From Actinomycetota bacterium (lineage in GTDB: Bacteria > Actinomycetota > Acidimicrobiia > Acidimicrobiales > Microtrichaceae), in NCBI GenBank assembly GCA_018268735.1, contig JAFDWA010000018.1, positions 1-14,163 of the forward strand: a stretch of 14,163 nucleotides of DNA, written 5' to 3'. The notes beneath the pieces were generated by a model, which was given only the letters and a program-made list of their open reading frames with translations, did not search any database and was not told the origin of the DNA. The position numbers and the translations under genes are program-made. Shown here piece after piece: positions 1 through 6,690 of the stretch (positions within the stretch are counted from its first letter, which is position 1; the number at the start of each line of letters is the position of its first letter).

Positions 1-1653
1 GGTCCGGTCCGCATCTGGGACCCGCGCCTGCCCGACGGCGGCCCGATCACGGTGCAGTGGCGTGGCGCGCTGTACGGGTTCGGCTCCACGCCGTGGCGCA
101 ACCTGCAGGGCATGGCGCTCGACCTGCGGATCCCGAGCCTCGACGTCGGGGGCATCACGGGTGCGCTCGCCAACGGCGTGACCTTCAGCTTGGGGCTGAC
201 CGCTGCTGACTACTCACCCACGCCGGCTCCGCCGAACGAGCCGCCATTGAGCTACACAGGGAACATCCCGGGCTTGAATCCGAACTGGGACACGCCGTCT
301 CGGGCCGTCTCCGGAGCAGAGATGACGCTGCCGCTGCAGATCCAGCCGAGCGGAGCAGCGACGATCGGACCGGTGACGGCCACCGTCGACATCCCCCACG
401 GTCTCACCTACCTCGGCACGCGAAGCGGCTCGACCTGCATCGAGGTGCCTGCCGTGCAGCGACGACTGCGCTGCACCCTCGACGAGAGCCTGACCGCTCC
501 GCTGAGGCTGAACCTGCTCTCCGGGGTCGCCGGCATGGTGTTGCCGGTCCCCATCCCGGTGCCGTCGATCGACCTGCGCGTGCGACCCGAGCAGAACGGT
601 GTTCCCTACACGGTCAGCGGGACGATCGACTCGGCCAAGCTGACGCCGGTCTCGGCCTCGACGACCTTCACGGCGATGCCGCCGGGCCCTGATGTCGGGC
701 TCACGATGAACGGCCCGGAGCAGACCTCGACCCTGTTCTTCACCCAGGGCGACGGGATCGACGGCAACCAGTACAACTTCGCCGTGGACAACGTCGGCAC
801 GCAGACCTCCGCCGCCAACCCGACGGTCACCCTCGACCTGCCGGCGGGCGTCGCCTTCCGCGGCGTCGGCAACCCGGCCACCTCGCTCGGCAACAACCGC
901 TGGGGATGCAGCACTGCCGGTCAGGTGGTGACCTGCACGAGGAGCAACGGCATCCCCACCACCTCGCTCACGAGCCCCGCGTCGAGGTTCTGGGTCACCG
1001 TGGACGTCTCGACGCCGTCTGGTCCGGTGACCGGGGCTGCAACCGTCGCCAACAGCAACGACGTCGATCCTGGCGGCCCGGCGAAGTCCGGAACGGCAAC
1101 GACGCAGGTCGCCGCGACGAACGCACCGACGTTCGATGTGGCGCTGTCCAACGGGGCGTTCACGGTGACGAACCGTCCGGTCCTGCAGGGCGGCTTCAAC
1201 TTCACCGTCACCCCGTCCGGCCGGCTCGATGCCATCTCCGGCTGCGGTTCGTCCATGGACTTCCGTCCGGCGGTGCTGGCGGTGCCGGTCATCGGGCCGA
1301 CGCTCGTCCCGGAGATCTACGCCAACAACCGACTCTGCGTGGACGTCACCCGGACCGCGGGGACGAACACCTGGAGCGGGACCGTCGGCACCGACTTCGT
1401 GACCCAGCCGGTGTTCCTCCCGCCGCCGATCCCACCTGAGATCCCGCTCCCGCCGATCATCGGACCGCGCAACGTCTCGGTCAGCGCCGGATCCAACGTG
1501 ACGGTGGGCGGACCGGTGTCGGGCAGCGTGACCGGCTCGGCGGACGGCTCCAGCGTGCAGTTGATCCTCAACGGTGGACAGGACTTCACCACCCACTGGC
1601 GGATCACCGCACCGGCGACGGTGAGCTGCACGGACATCTCGTCGTGCCCTTGA
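1..1653 (+). CDS. Large secreted/cell-surface repeat protein with DUF11-like modules (5' end outside window)
   Basis: The frame is open from base 1, so this is the C-terminal 550 residues of a longer protein. The GTG at 52 has no visible ribosome binding site and is probably internal. The sequence is rich in Gly, Pro, Thr, Ser and Val and poor in Lys, as in extracellular beta-sandwich proteins. Two modules look like the DUF11 (conserved repeat) family. One runs roughly 318-600 (TVDIPHGLTYLG, then a Cys pair). The other runs roughly 736-1120 (FAVDNVGTQTSAANPTVTLDLPAGVAF, then WGCS and VTCTR). The paired Cys in each module could form disulfides. No LPXTG-type sorting signal or C-terminal membrane helix is visible; the protein ends DISSCP. 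The stop lies inside the first copy of a 19-bp tandem repeat, so this C-terminus may be shortened. A structural or adhesive role is inference. Confidence 0.7.
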   Translation, partial: GPVRIWDPRLPDGGPITVQWRGALYGFGSTPWRNLQGMALDLRIPSLDVGGITGALANGVTFSLGLTAADYSPTPAPPNEPPLSYTGNIPGLNPNWDTPSRAVSGAEMTLPLQIQPSGAATIGPVTATVDIPHGLTYLGTRSGSTCIEVPAVQRRLRCTLDESLTAPLRLNLLSGVAGMVLPVPIPVPSIDLRVRPEQNGVPYTVSGTIDSAKLTPVSASTTFTAMPPGPDVGLTMNGPEQTSTLFFTQGDGIDGNQYNFAVDNVGTQTSAANPTVTLDLPAGVAFRGVGNPATSLGNNRWGCSTAGQVVTCTRSNGIPTTSLTSPASRFWVTVDVSTPSGPVTGAATVANSNDVDPGGPAKSGTATTQVAATNAPTFDVALSNGAFTVTNRPVLQGGFNFTVTPSGRLDAISGCGSSMDFRPAVLAVPVIGPTLVPEIYANNRLCVDVTRTAGTNTWSGTVGTDFVTQPVFLPPPIPPEIPLPPIIGPRNVSVSAGSNVTVGGPVSGSVTGSADGSSVQLILNGGQDFTTHWRITAPATVSCTDISSCP

Positions 1654-1695
1654 TCGCTCGTCGTGCCCTTGATCGCTCGTCGTGCCCTTGATCGC
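1639..1695. repeat. Perfect 19-bp tandem repeat, three copies, spanning the stop codon
   Basis: Three identical head-to-tail copies lie at 1639-1657, 1658-1676 and 1677-1695. Each contains TGCCCTTGATCGC. The unit is 3n+1 long, so its TGA falls in a different frame in each copy: at 1651 (the stop used), 1670 and 1689. Copy number change by slippage would therefore not let the upstream protein read through. Identity of all copies suggests recent expansion. Confidence 0.95.
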
Positions 1696-1720
1696 CTGTC
1701 CTCGAGCACCTCGTGACGAC

Positions 1721-1760
1721 GTTCGACGGGCGGACCGCTCACCGTGCCGGCCCGTCGAAC
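1721..1760 (+). terminator. Hairpin, 11-bp perfect stem, after the surface protein gene
   Basis: GTTCGACGGGC at 1721-1731 is exactly complementary to GCCCGTCGAAC at 1750-1760, with an 18-base loop. It lies 68 bases after the stop of the upstream gene and ends before the promoter of the next. There is no T-run, which is common for terminators in GC-rich actinobacteria. A role other than termination is possible. Confidence 0.5.
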
Positions 1761-1808
1761 CGGCGCCGCGCCTGCAACGGCACCTGCTGGGCTGTCGGGG
1801 GGCGCCCG

Positions 1809-1824
1809 TAGGATCCGCCGAGTG
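1809..1824 (+). promoter_or_regulatory. Candidate leaderless promoter (-10 TAGGAT) for the exonuclease gene
   Basis: TAGGAT at 1809-1814 fits the actinobacterial -10 pattern TANNNT. It is followed by exactly seven bases and then the GTG start at 1822, so transcription would begin at or next to the start codon. No Shine-Dalgarno sequence precedes the GTG, which fits a leaderless mRNA. No convincing -35 element is visible. The bases after the hexamer (CCG) match other candidate promoters in this window. Confidence 0.55.
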
Positions 1825-2412
1825 AGCACCCCCCTGTACGGGCTGGACATCGAGACCGACACGACCATCGACGGACTCGACCCGGGCGTCGCCGCGGTCG
1901 TGGCCGTCGCCGTCGCCACCCAGGGCGGTGACCACGTGCTGCTCGGCGACGAGCACGACGTGCTCACCGGCGTCGACGCACTGCTCGGTTCGCTCGCACC
2001 CGGTGTGATCGTCACGTGGAACGGCGCAGGCTTCGACCTGCCGTTCCTGGCGCAGCGCGCCGATGCCCTCGGCATCGACACCGGTCTGCGCCTGTGGAGC
2101 GATCCACGTCTCGGTCCCGACGGCGAGGTGTACCGGGGCGCATGGCACGCCCACGACCACCTGGACGGGTACCGGCTCTACCGGGCCGACGTCGGGCGCT
2201 CGCTCGGCTTCCGCTGCGGCCTCAAGCCGATGGCGCGGCTGGTCGGCCTGCGACCTGTCGAGGTCGACCGCAGCGGCATCCACGAGCTCCGACGATCCGA
2301 CCTGCACGACTACGTCGCATCCGACGCCCGGCTGGCCCGGGAGCTGGTCCTGCGGCGATGGCCCGCCGCGGCGCCCTTCGCCGACCGCTGTCACACCACC
2401 GCGCCAGGCTGA
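1822..2412 (+). CDS. DEDDy-type 3'-5' exonuclease domain protein (PolB-like, RNase H fold)
   Basis: The 196-residue protein shows the three motifs of DEDD exonucleases in order. Exo I is LDIET (D9, E11). Exo II is WNGAGFDLPFL (D72). Exo III is Y164-x3-D168 in the segment DYVASDAR. A further acidic position lies at HLDGY (D115). The Tyr in Exo III places it in the DEDDy subgroup, related to the proofreading domain of family B polymerases; such stand-alone domains are often annotated as predicted 3'-5' exonucleases. It would remove nucleotides from 3' ends using two metal ions; its actual substrate (DNA or RNA) cannot be told. The GTG at 1822 was chosen because it directly follows a -10-like element and places Exo I at residue 9; the upstream in-frame extension has no family similarity. 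It may be co-transcribed with the unknown gene 128 bases downstream. Confidence 0.8.
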   Translation: MSTPLYGLDIETDTTIDGLDPGVAAVVAVAVATQGGDHVLLGDEHDVLTGVDALLGSLAPGVIVTWNGAGFDLPFLAQRADALGIDTGLRLWSDPRLGPDGEVYRGAWHAHDHLDGYRLYRADVGRSLGFRCGLKPMARLVGLRPVEVDRSGIHELRRSDLHDYVASDARLARELVLRRWPAAAPFADRCHTTAPG

Positions 2413-2477
2413 ACCCTCTCGACGGATCGGCGATCTCGATCCACGACGGTCGGACCCACCGGATGGGTTCCTCATCG

Positions 2478-2496
2478 CACCGACGATCCGTCGGTG
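2478..2496. repeat. Perfect 8-bp inverted repeat with 3-base loop
   Basis: CACCGACG at 2478-2485 pairs with CGTCGGTG at 2489-2496 around ATC. It sits in the 128-base gap between the exonuclease and the 317-residue protein gene. It could be a terminator without a T-run, or an operator for the downstream gene. The sequence does not decide between these. Confidence 0.6.
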
Positions 2497-2506
2497 TCGC
2501 CCTCGA

Positions 2507-2518
2507 CGCATCGATGCG
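2507..2518. promoter_or_regulatory. Perfect 12-bp palindrome upstream of the unknown gene
   Basis: CGCATCGATGCG is fully self-complementary and lies 22 bases before the ATG at 2541, just ahead of the ribosome binding site. With the inverted repeat 10 bases upstream it makes two dyads in a 41-bp stretch. A dimeric repressor site is possible but unproven. No TANNNT promoter was recognised in this gap. Confidence 0.3.
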
Positions 2519-2540
2519 CTGCGCCGAACCGGAGGAACCC

Positions 2541-3494
2541 ATGTCATCCCGATGCAACCACCACCCACCGAAGGACCTCGTACCGCTCGGCACCGAGCAG
2601 GTCGACGGCGTGCTGTCGGTGATGGCCGGACTGGACGACCGCACGGTCGTGTACGTGGAGCCCGGCCACGGAGCCCATGGGACCCTGGGCCTGCAACCGC
2701 TGCCGGCCGACCCGCGCTGCAGCGCTGCAGGGATGTTCGGGATGCGGGCACCGCAGGGAGCGTCGCTCGTCGGGCTCTGCTTCAGCGGTCACCCGGCATC
2801 CACCCACCCGGGACCCGGGTGCACCGGCGAACCGCTCCTGCACGCCATCGACGACGACCGGGTCGAAGCGCACCAGCGGATCGACGTCGTCGTGACGGCG
2901 TCCGGATCGCTCCACGCACGGATCCACCAACCCGACGGGACGACGGCACCCACCGTGGGACGTCCCCGAGGGGTCGTCGTCGACGCGCTGCACCGAGTGC
3001 TCTCGCTGCCCGTGCCGGGACCCCGACCGACGCTCGTCGCGCTCGTCGTCGGCATGTGGATGACGGAGGTCCTCGCGGCGACCGCGGGTCCGAGCGCACC
3101 GACATGGACCCAGATCGCTGCCCTCCACGAGCGGTCGCTCGGTCCGGACCGAGCGCGAGGCGCCGCGGGCCTGACCCCCCAGGCTGTGGCCGAGTCGCTG
3201 CGGTCGCTCACCGACGGTGCAACCTGGCAGGGCCTGCACCACGCGGCAGCGGTCGGAAGGATGGCGGCACCTGAGCTCGAGGCCGAAGAGGCGGCCTGGA
3301 TGGACACCACGATGTTCTCCCGCTGGATGGTCGACTCCTTCCCCTCGCCCGAGGTGGTGCTCAGGCGCCTCGGACACATCGGCTCGGACCACGCGGCCCG
3401 TTGCGTCGACGCAGCGATCCGACACCTCGACCCCTCGACGCCCAGAACCTGGGCCGACGTGGAGCTCGACCCGCCACGGGCGGACACGGCGTGA
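2541..3494 (+). CDS. Hypothetical protein, 317 residues, family not recognised
   Basis: A good ribosome binding site, GGAGGA at 2531-2536 with a four-base spacer, fixes the ATG start. I do not recognise the family. The N-terminal half (about residues 10-160) alternates short hydrophobic strands with Gly/Pro turns (RTVVYVEPG, ASLVGLCFSG, RIDVVVTASGSLHARIHQPDG), suggesting a beta-rich domain. Residues about 163-183 form a hydrophobic segment (TLVALVVGMWMTEVLAA) that could be a buried or amphipathic helix. The C-terminal part looks helical and Ala/Arg-rich and holds a Trp/Met cluster (AAWMDTTMFSRWMVDSFPS). There is no signal peptide and the protein is probably cytoplasmic. I considered DUF4192 for the overall actinobacterial style, but its typical N-terminus is not present. 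It lies 128 bases after the exonuclease gene on the same strand. Confidence 0.75.
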   Translation: MSSRCNHHPPKDLVPLGTEQVDGVLSVMAGLDDRTVVYVEPGHGAHGTLGLQPLPADPRCSAAGMFGMRAPQGASLVGLCFSGHPASTHPGPGCTGEPLLHAIDDDRVEAHQRIDVVVTASGSLHARIHQPDGTTAPTVGRPRGVVVDALHRVLSLPVPGPRPTLVALVVGMWMTEVLAATAGPSAPTWTQIAALHERSLGPDRARGAAGLTPQAVAESLRSLTDGATWQGLHHAAAVGRMAAPELEAEEAAWMDTTMFSRWMVDSFPSPEVVLRRLGHIGSDHAARCVDAAIRHLDPSTPRTWADVELDPPRADTA

Positions 3495-3557
3495 GGCACC
3501 CATCGTGTCCACCCCTCCGCCCAGCAGCGGTCCGCGTGGCGGCGGCGGCCCCCGGCC

Positions 3558-3563
3558 TAGGCT
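3558..3563 (+). promoter_or_regulatory. Candidate -10 element (TAGGCT) for the ABC importer operon
   Basis: TAGGCT followed by CCG fits TANNNT and matches the recurring motif of this window. It is embedded in the 8-bp palindrome GCCTAGGC (3555-3562). Transcription would start near 3570, giving an untranslated leader of about 60 bases before the ATG at 3630. No clear -35 element is seen. Confidence 0.4.
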
Positions 3564-3629
3564 CCGGAGATCACGGCACCGGCGACCGGGGCCACCCGAG
3601 CACACGAGCGACGAACGGATGCCTGGACG

Positions 3630-4712
3630 ATGAGCGGTGTCACCTTCGACCACGTGACCAAGTCCTTCGGCGACGTGACCGCGGTCGATTCGATGACGCT
3701 CGAGATCCTCGACGGCGAGTTCATGGTGCTGCTCGGCCCGTCCGGGTGCGGCAAGTCCACGGCGCTGCGGATGATCGCCGGACTCGAGGAGATCACCTCC
3801 GGGCTCCTCACGATCGGCGACCGGGTCGTGAACCACGTCGCACCTCGGGATCGCGACATCGCGATGGTGTTCCAGAGCTACGCGCTCTACCCGCACATGA
3901 CCGTGCGGCGGAACATCGAATCGCCGCTCGTGGCCAACCGCTCCGCACGCGTCGCGACCGACGAGCGTCGCCACCGTGTCGAGGAGGCCGCGGAGGTGCT
4001 CGGCCTGACCCCCTACCTGGACCGCAAGCCCGGCGCGCTGTCCGGAGGCCAGCGGCAGCGGGTCGCGCTCGCACGAGCGATCGTCCGCCGTCCCGAGGTC
4101 TTCCTCATGGACGAACCGCTGTCGAACCTCGACGCCAAGCTCCGCACCCAGACGCGCCTCGAGCTCGTGGAGCTGCACCGTCGCCTCGGCACCACCATCG
4201 TGTACGTGACCCACGACCAGGTCGAGGCGATGACGATGGCCGATCGGATCGCGATCATCAGCGACGGTCGGCTCCAACAGGTGGGACCGCCGCAGGCCGT
4301 CTACGACCGCCCAGCGAACCTCTTCGTCGCCGGCTTCGTCGGCAGCCCGCCGATGAACACCCTCGCCGGGACCGTCACCTTCGTCGGCGGCGAACCGATC
4401 GTCACCACCGGGCACGGCTCGCTGCCGGTCGCCTCCGCCGGTTCGGCGCAGGAGGGGCGCGACGTCGTGGTCGGGATCCGATCCGAGCACCTCCGGGTCG
4501 GCGACGGGGCCACCCACCTCGACGGCGTCGTCGAGACCGTCGAGCTGCTCGGCCACGAGCGGCACGTCGTCGTCCGCGTCGGCGAGTCGCTCGTCGTCAT
4601 CCGCCAGCCGACGGACTCACCGGCGGTCGCAGTGGGCGCATCGATCCCGCTCGCGGCCGAGCCGTCCGGGGTGCACCTGTTCGACCCCACGTCGACGGAG
4701 CGACTGAATTGA
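3630..4712 (+). CDS. ugpC: Sugar-type ABC importer ATP-binding protein (MalK/UgpC family)
   Basis: The 360-residue length is typical of the MalK/UgpC/MsmX family. The Walker A motif GPSGCGKST is at 36-44, the Q-loop in QSYALYPHMTV starts at Q82, and the signature LSGGQRQ is at 137-143. Walker B FLMDEP is at 158-163, the D-loop SNLDAKLR follows, and the switch His is H195 in VTHDQ. The last 120 residues or so form the OB/TOBE regulatory region expected of this family. It would hydrolyse ATP at the inner membrane face to drive uptake through the two permeases encoded next. The ATG at 3630 begins the usual MxxVxFxxVxKxFG strand, though its ribosome binding site is weak. The following permease gene starts 31 bases later. 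The symbol reflects family membership; glycerol-3-phosphate, maltose or another carbohydrate cannot be told apart from this subunit. Confidence 0.9.
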   Translation: MSGVTFDHVTKSFGDVTAVDSMTLEILDGEFMVLLGPSGCGKSTALRMIAGLEEITSGLLTIGDRVVNHVAPRDRDIAMVFQSYALYPHMTVRRNIESPLVANRSARVATDERRHRVEEAAEVLGLTPYLDRKPGALSGGQRQRVALARAIVRRPEVFLMDEPLSNLDAKLRTQTRLELVELHRRLGTTIVYVTHDQVEAMTMADRIAIISDGRLQQVGPPQAVYDRPANLFVAGFVGSPPMNTLAGTVTFVGGEPIVTTGHGSLPVASAGSAQEGRDVVVGIRSEHLRVGDGATHLDGVVETVELLGHERHVVVRVGESLVVIRQPTDSPAVAVGASIPLAAEPSGVHLFDPTSTERLN

Positions 4713-4743
4713 CCGCCGGCGCAGAGCACCGGAGGCGGCGGCG

Positions 4744-5685
4744 ATGACCGACCTCCCGATCGCCGAGACCTCGCTGCCCGGAACCGACGCGATCGACGCG
4801 CCGCTCGGGTCGAGCACGCGATCTGCCGGACGACGCTTCAAGGACGCGCTGCTCGGCTACCTCTTCCTGCTCCCGGCGCTCGCTGCGTTCGCGGCGTTCG
4901 CGTACTACCCGCTGTACCGGTTGATCTACGACTCGGTCCACCACCAGTCCCGGTTCCTGAACCGTCCACCCACCTACGTCGGGTTCGCCCAGCTGTGGGA
5001 CACGTTGCGCAGCAGCGAGTTCACCTCCGGGCTCGGGCACTCCGCGCTGTTCATGCTCTACAGCGTCCCGTTGGGCTTGGTCCTCGGCGTGCTGCTCGCA
5101 GTGGCGGCCCATCGACGACTGCGCGGGATCAAGATCTACCAGGCGATCTTCTCCTCCACGATCGCCTCGTCGGTCGCGGTGGCGTCGGTCATCTTCTTCA
5201 CGTTGGTGAACCCGGTCGTCGGGTACTTCAAGGACGTCAGCTGGCTCAGCCTCGACAGCCCGACCTCGGCCATGTTCTCGGTGTCGCTGTCGTCGGTGTG
5301 GCAGAACCTCGGGCTCACCTTCATCATCGTGCTGGCGGCGCTCCAGGCGATCCCCGACGATGTGGACGAGGCAGCGATGCTCGACGGCTTCGGTCCGGTC
5401 CGCCGCTTCTTCCGCATCACGGTCCCGTTGATCTCCCCCGCACTGCTGTTCCTCGCGATCGTCCTGGTCATCAGCGCCCTGCAGGCCTACGCGCAGATCG
5501 AGATGCTCACCGGCGGCGGTCCGGCGGGAGCGACCGAGACGCTGCTGTTCAAGATCGCAGACCCGAACGGGATCCGCGCGCTCGACCTGCGCGCCGGCCT
5601 GTCCATCGGGCTGTTCCTGCTGACCGGCGCCGTCGCGCTGGTGCAGTACTCGCTGCTGTCGCGCCGGGTGCACTATGGCGACTGA
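4744..5685 (+). CDS. Carbohydrate ABC transporter permease, MalF/UgpA type
   Basis: This 313-residue inner-membrane protein begins with a polar stretch of about 35 residues, then a first helix (LLGYLFLLPALAAFAAFAYY). About five more hydrophobic helices follow, the usual six-helix layout of UgpA-type subunits. The cytoplasmic EAA loop, which docks on the ATPase, reads DEAAMLDGFGPVRRFFRITVPL, with E209 and G215. The LTGGGPAGATETL segment near the end is characteristic of this subunit type. GGAGG at 4731-4735, eight bases before the ATG, supports the start. The stop overlaps the start of the second permease by 11 bases, implying translational coupling and a heterodimeric channel. Confidence 0.9.
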   Translation: MTDLPIAETSLPGTDAIDAPLGSSTRSAGRRFKDALLGYLFLLPALAAFAAFAYYPLYRLIYDSVHHQSRFLNRPPTYVGFAQLWDTLRSSEFTSGLGHSALFMLYSVPLGLVLGVLLAVAAHRRLRGIKIYQAIFSSTIASSVAVASVIFFTLVNPVVGYFKDVSWLSLDSPTSAMFSVSLSSVWQNLGLTFIIVLAALQAIPDDVDEAAMLDGFGPVRRFFRITVPLISPALLFLAIVLVISALQAYAQIEMLTGGGPAGATETLLFKIADPNGIRALDLRAGLSIGLFLLTGAVALVQYSLLSRRVHYGD

Positions 5686-6577
5686 GCCCACAGCCGCGAC
5701 CGGACCCACAGCCGCGACCGAACCCACAGCCGCGTCCGCCGGTCCACGCCGCGCCGGATCGCAGCGGCTGCGCGCTGCCGGTTGGTACACGGGGCTGACC
5801 GCGCTGTCGGTCATCGTGCTGTTCCCGATCTACATGCTCCTGTTGCATGCGATCTCCGATCCGTTGAGCTACGTGGCCCGCGGTCAGCCGCTCTACCCCG
5901 TCGACGTCGAGTGGGATGCGTTCACCAAGGCGTTCACACAGGCCGACCTGGGACGCGCGATGGGACTCTCCTTCGTCGTCACGATGGTCATCGTCATCGC
6001 CCAGCTGCTGACCTCGACGCTCGCGGCCTACGCGTTCGCGTTCCTCGAGTTCCCCTTCAAGCGGCTCATGTTCGCCGTGGTCATCGCCACGCTGCTCCTG
6101 CCGATCGAGGTCACCCTCGTCGCGAACCTCCAGACGATCCGCGACGCCGACCTGCTGAACTCGGTGCCGGGACTGTCGCTGCCGTTCCTCGCCACAGCGT
6201 TCGGCATCTTCCTGATCCGCCAGGGCTTCCTCGGCATCCCCGGAGAGCTCCGCGACGCAGCGACGCTCGACGGCTACGGGCACCTGCGGTTCCTGTTCCG
6301 TGTGGCCATGCCGCTCAACCGACCGATCATCGGCAGCTTCGTCGTGATCTCGTTCCTCGGCGCCTGGAACCAGTACGTCTGGCCCCGGTTCGCGACCACC
6401 GAGGGCTCCTGGCAGACGGTCCAGGTCGCGCTGCGGAACCTCGCGACCGATCGTCCCGACCAGCTCAACATCGGCTTCGCGGCCGCGATCGTCGTGTCCC
6501 TGCCGCTCGTCGCGCTGCTGATCCTGTTCCAACGCCAGATCGTCCGCGGCCTCACCGCCGGAGCCGTCAAGGGTTGA
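5675..6577 (+). CDS. Carbohydrate ABC transporter permease, MalG/UgpE type
   Basis: The 300-residue partner permease has six predicted helices, beginning with TGLTALSVIVLFPIYMLLLHAIS. The EAA loop reads RDAATLDGYGHLRFLFRVAMPLNRP (D194 to G200), so the first Glu of the consensus is Asp here; this is a tolerated variation in the family. The WNQYVWP segment is typical of MalG/UgpE. The N-terminus carries an unusual run of three hexapeptide repeats (EPTAAT, GPTAAT, EPTAAS), predicted to be disordered and cytoplasmic. The ATG overlaps the end of the first permease gene by 11 bases. An alternative start after the repeats is conceivable, but no in-frame start with a better ribosome binding site was seen. 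Confidence 0.9.
   Translation: MATEPTAATGPTAATEPTAASAGPRRAGSQRLRAAGWYTGLTALSVIVLFPIYMLLLHAISDPLSYVARGQPLYPVDVEWDAFTKAFTQADLGRAMGLSFVVTMVIVIAQLLTSTLAAYAFAFLEFPFKRLMFAVVIATLLLPIEVTLVANLQTIRDADLLNSVPGLSLPFLATAFGIFLIRQGFLGIPGELRDAATLDGYGHLRFLFRVAMPLNRPIIGSFVVISFLGAWNQYVWPRFATTEGSWQTVQVALRNLATDRPDQLNIGFAAAIVVSLPLVALLILFQRQIVRGLTAGAVKG
5684..5737. repeat. In-frame 18-bp tandem repeat, three copies, in permease N-terminus
   Basis: Near-identical 18-bp units lie at 5684-5701, 5702-5719 and 5720-5737, all sharing CCCACAGCCGCG. They differ at two or three positions each. They encode the hexapeptides EPTAAT, GPTAAT and EPTAAS. Because the unit is a multiple of three, copy number could vary without breaking the frame. 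Confidence 0.9.
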
Positions 6578-6631
6578 GCCCCGCTTCGATGCTGAGTCGA
6601 TCGTCACCACCGCCACCGGGTGGAGTTTCGA

Positions 6632-6649
6632 GATCCTTGTGGCAGGATC
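6632..6649. promoter_or_regulatory. Inverted repeat upstream of the binding-protein gene
   Basis: GATCCT at 6632-6637 pairs with AGGATC at 6644-6649 across a six-base spacer, 41 bases before the ATG. It lies in the 113-base gap between the second permease and the binding protein, the largest gap in the operon. It could be an operator, or a small mRNA hairpin affecting relative expression of the binding protein. Six-base arms are short enough to be chance. Confidence 0.25.
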
Positions 6650-6690
6650 GATGCCAGTCGACGCCACGTACGGCGAAAGCGAGCCAGCTC

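Noticed and set aside
52..54. GTG as true start of the first gene
   Set aside because: The frame is open to the window edge, no ribosome binding site precedes it, and the upstream residues are compositionally similar, so the gene is treated as truncated by the window.
214..2751. Minus-strand open frame of 845 codons opposite the first two genes and part of the third
   Set aside because: Very Arg-rich, low-complexity translation without any recognisable domain, lying antisense to genes with clear motifs. Long antisense frames are expected in high-GC DNA.
2544..4565. Minus-strand open frame of 673 codons opposite the unknown gene and the ATPase
   Set aside because: His/Arg/Asp/Gly-rich shadow of the ATPase gene with no motif; the opposite strand has a full ABC ATPase.
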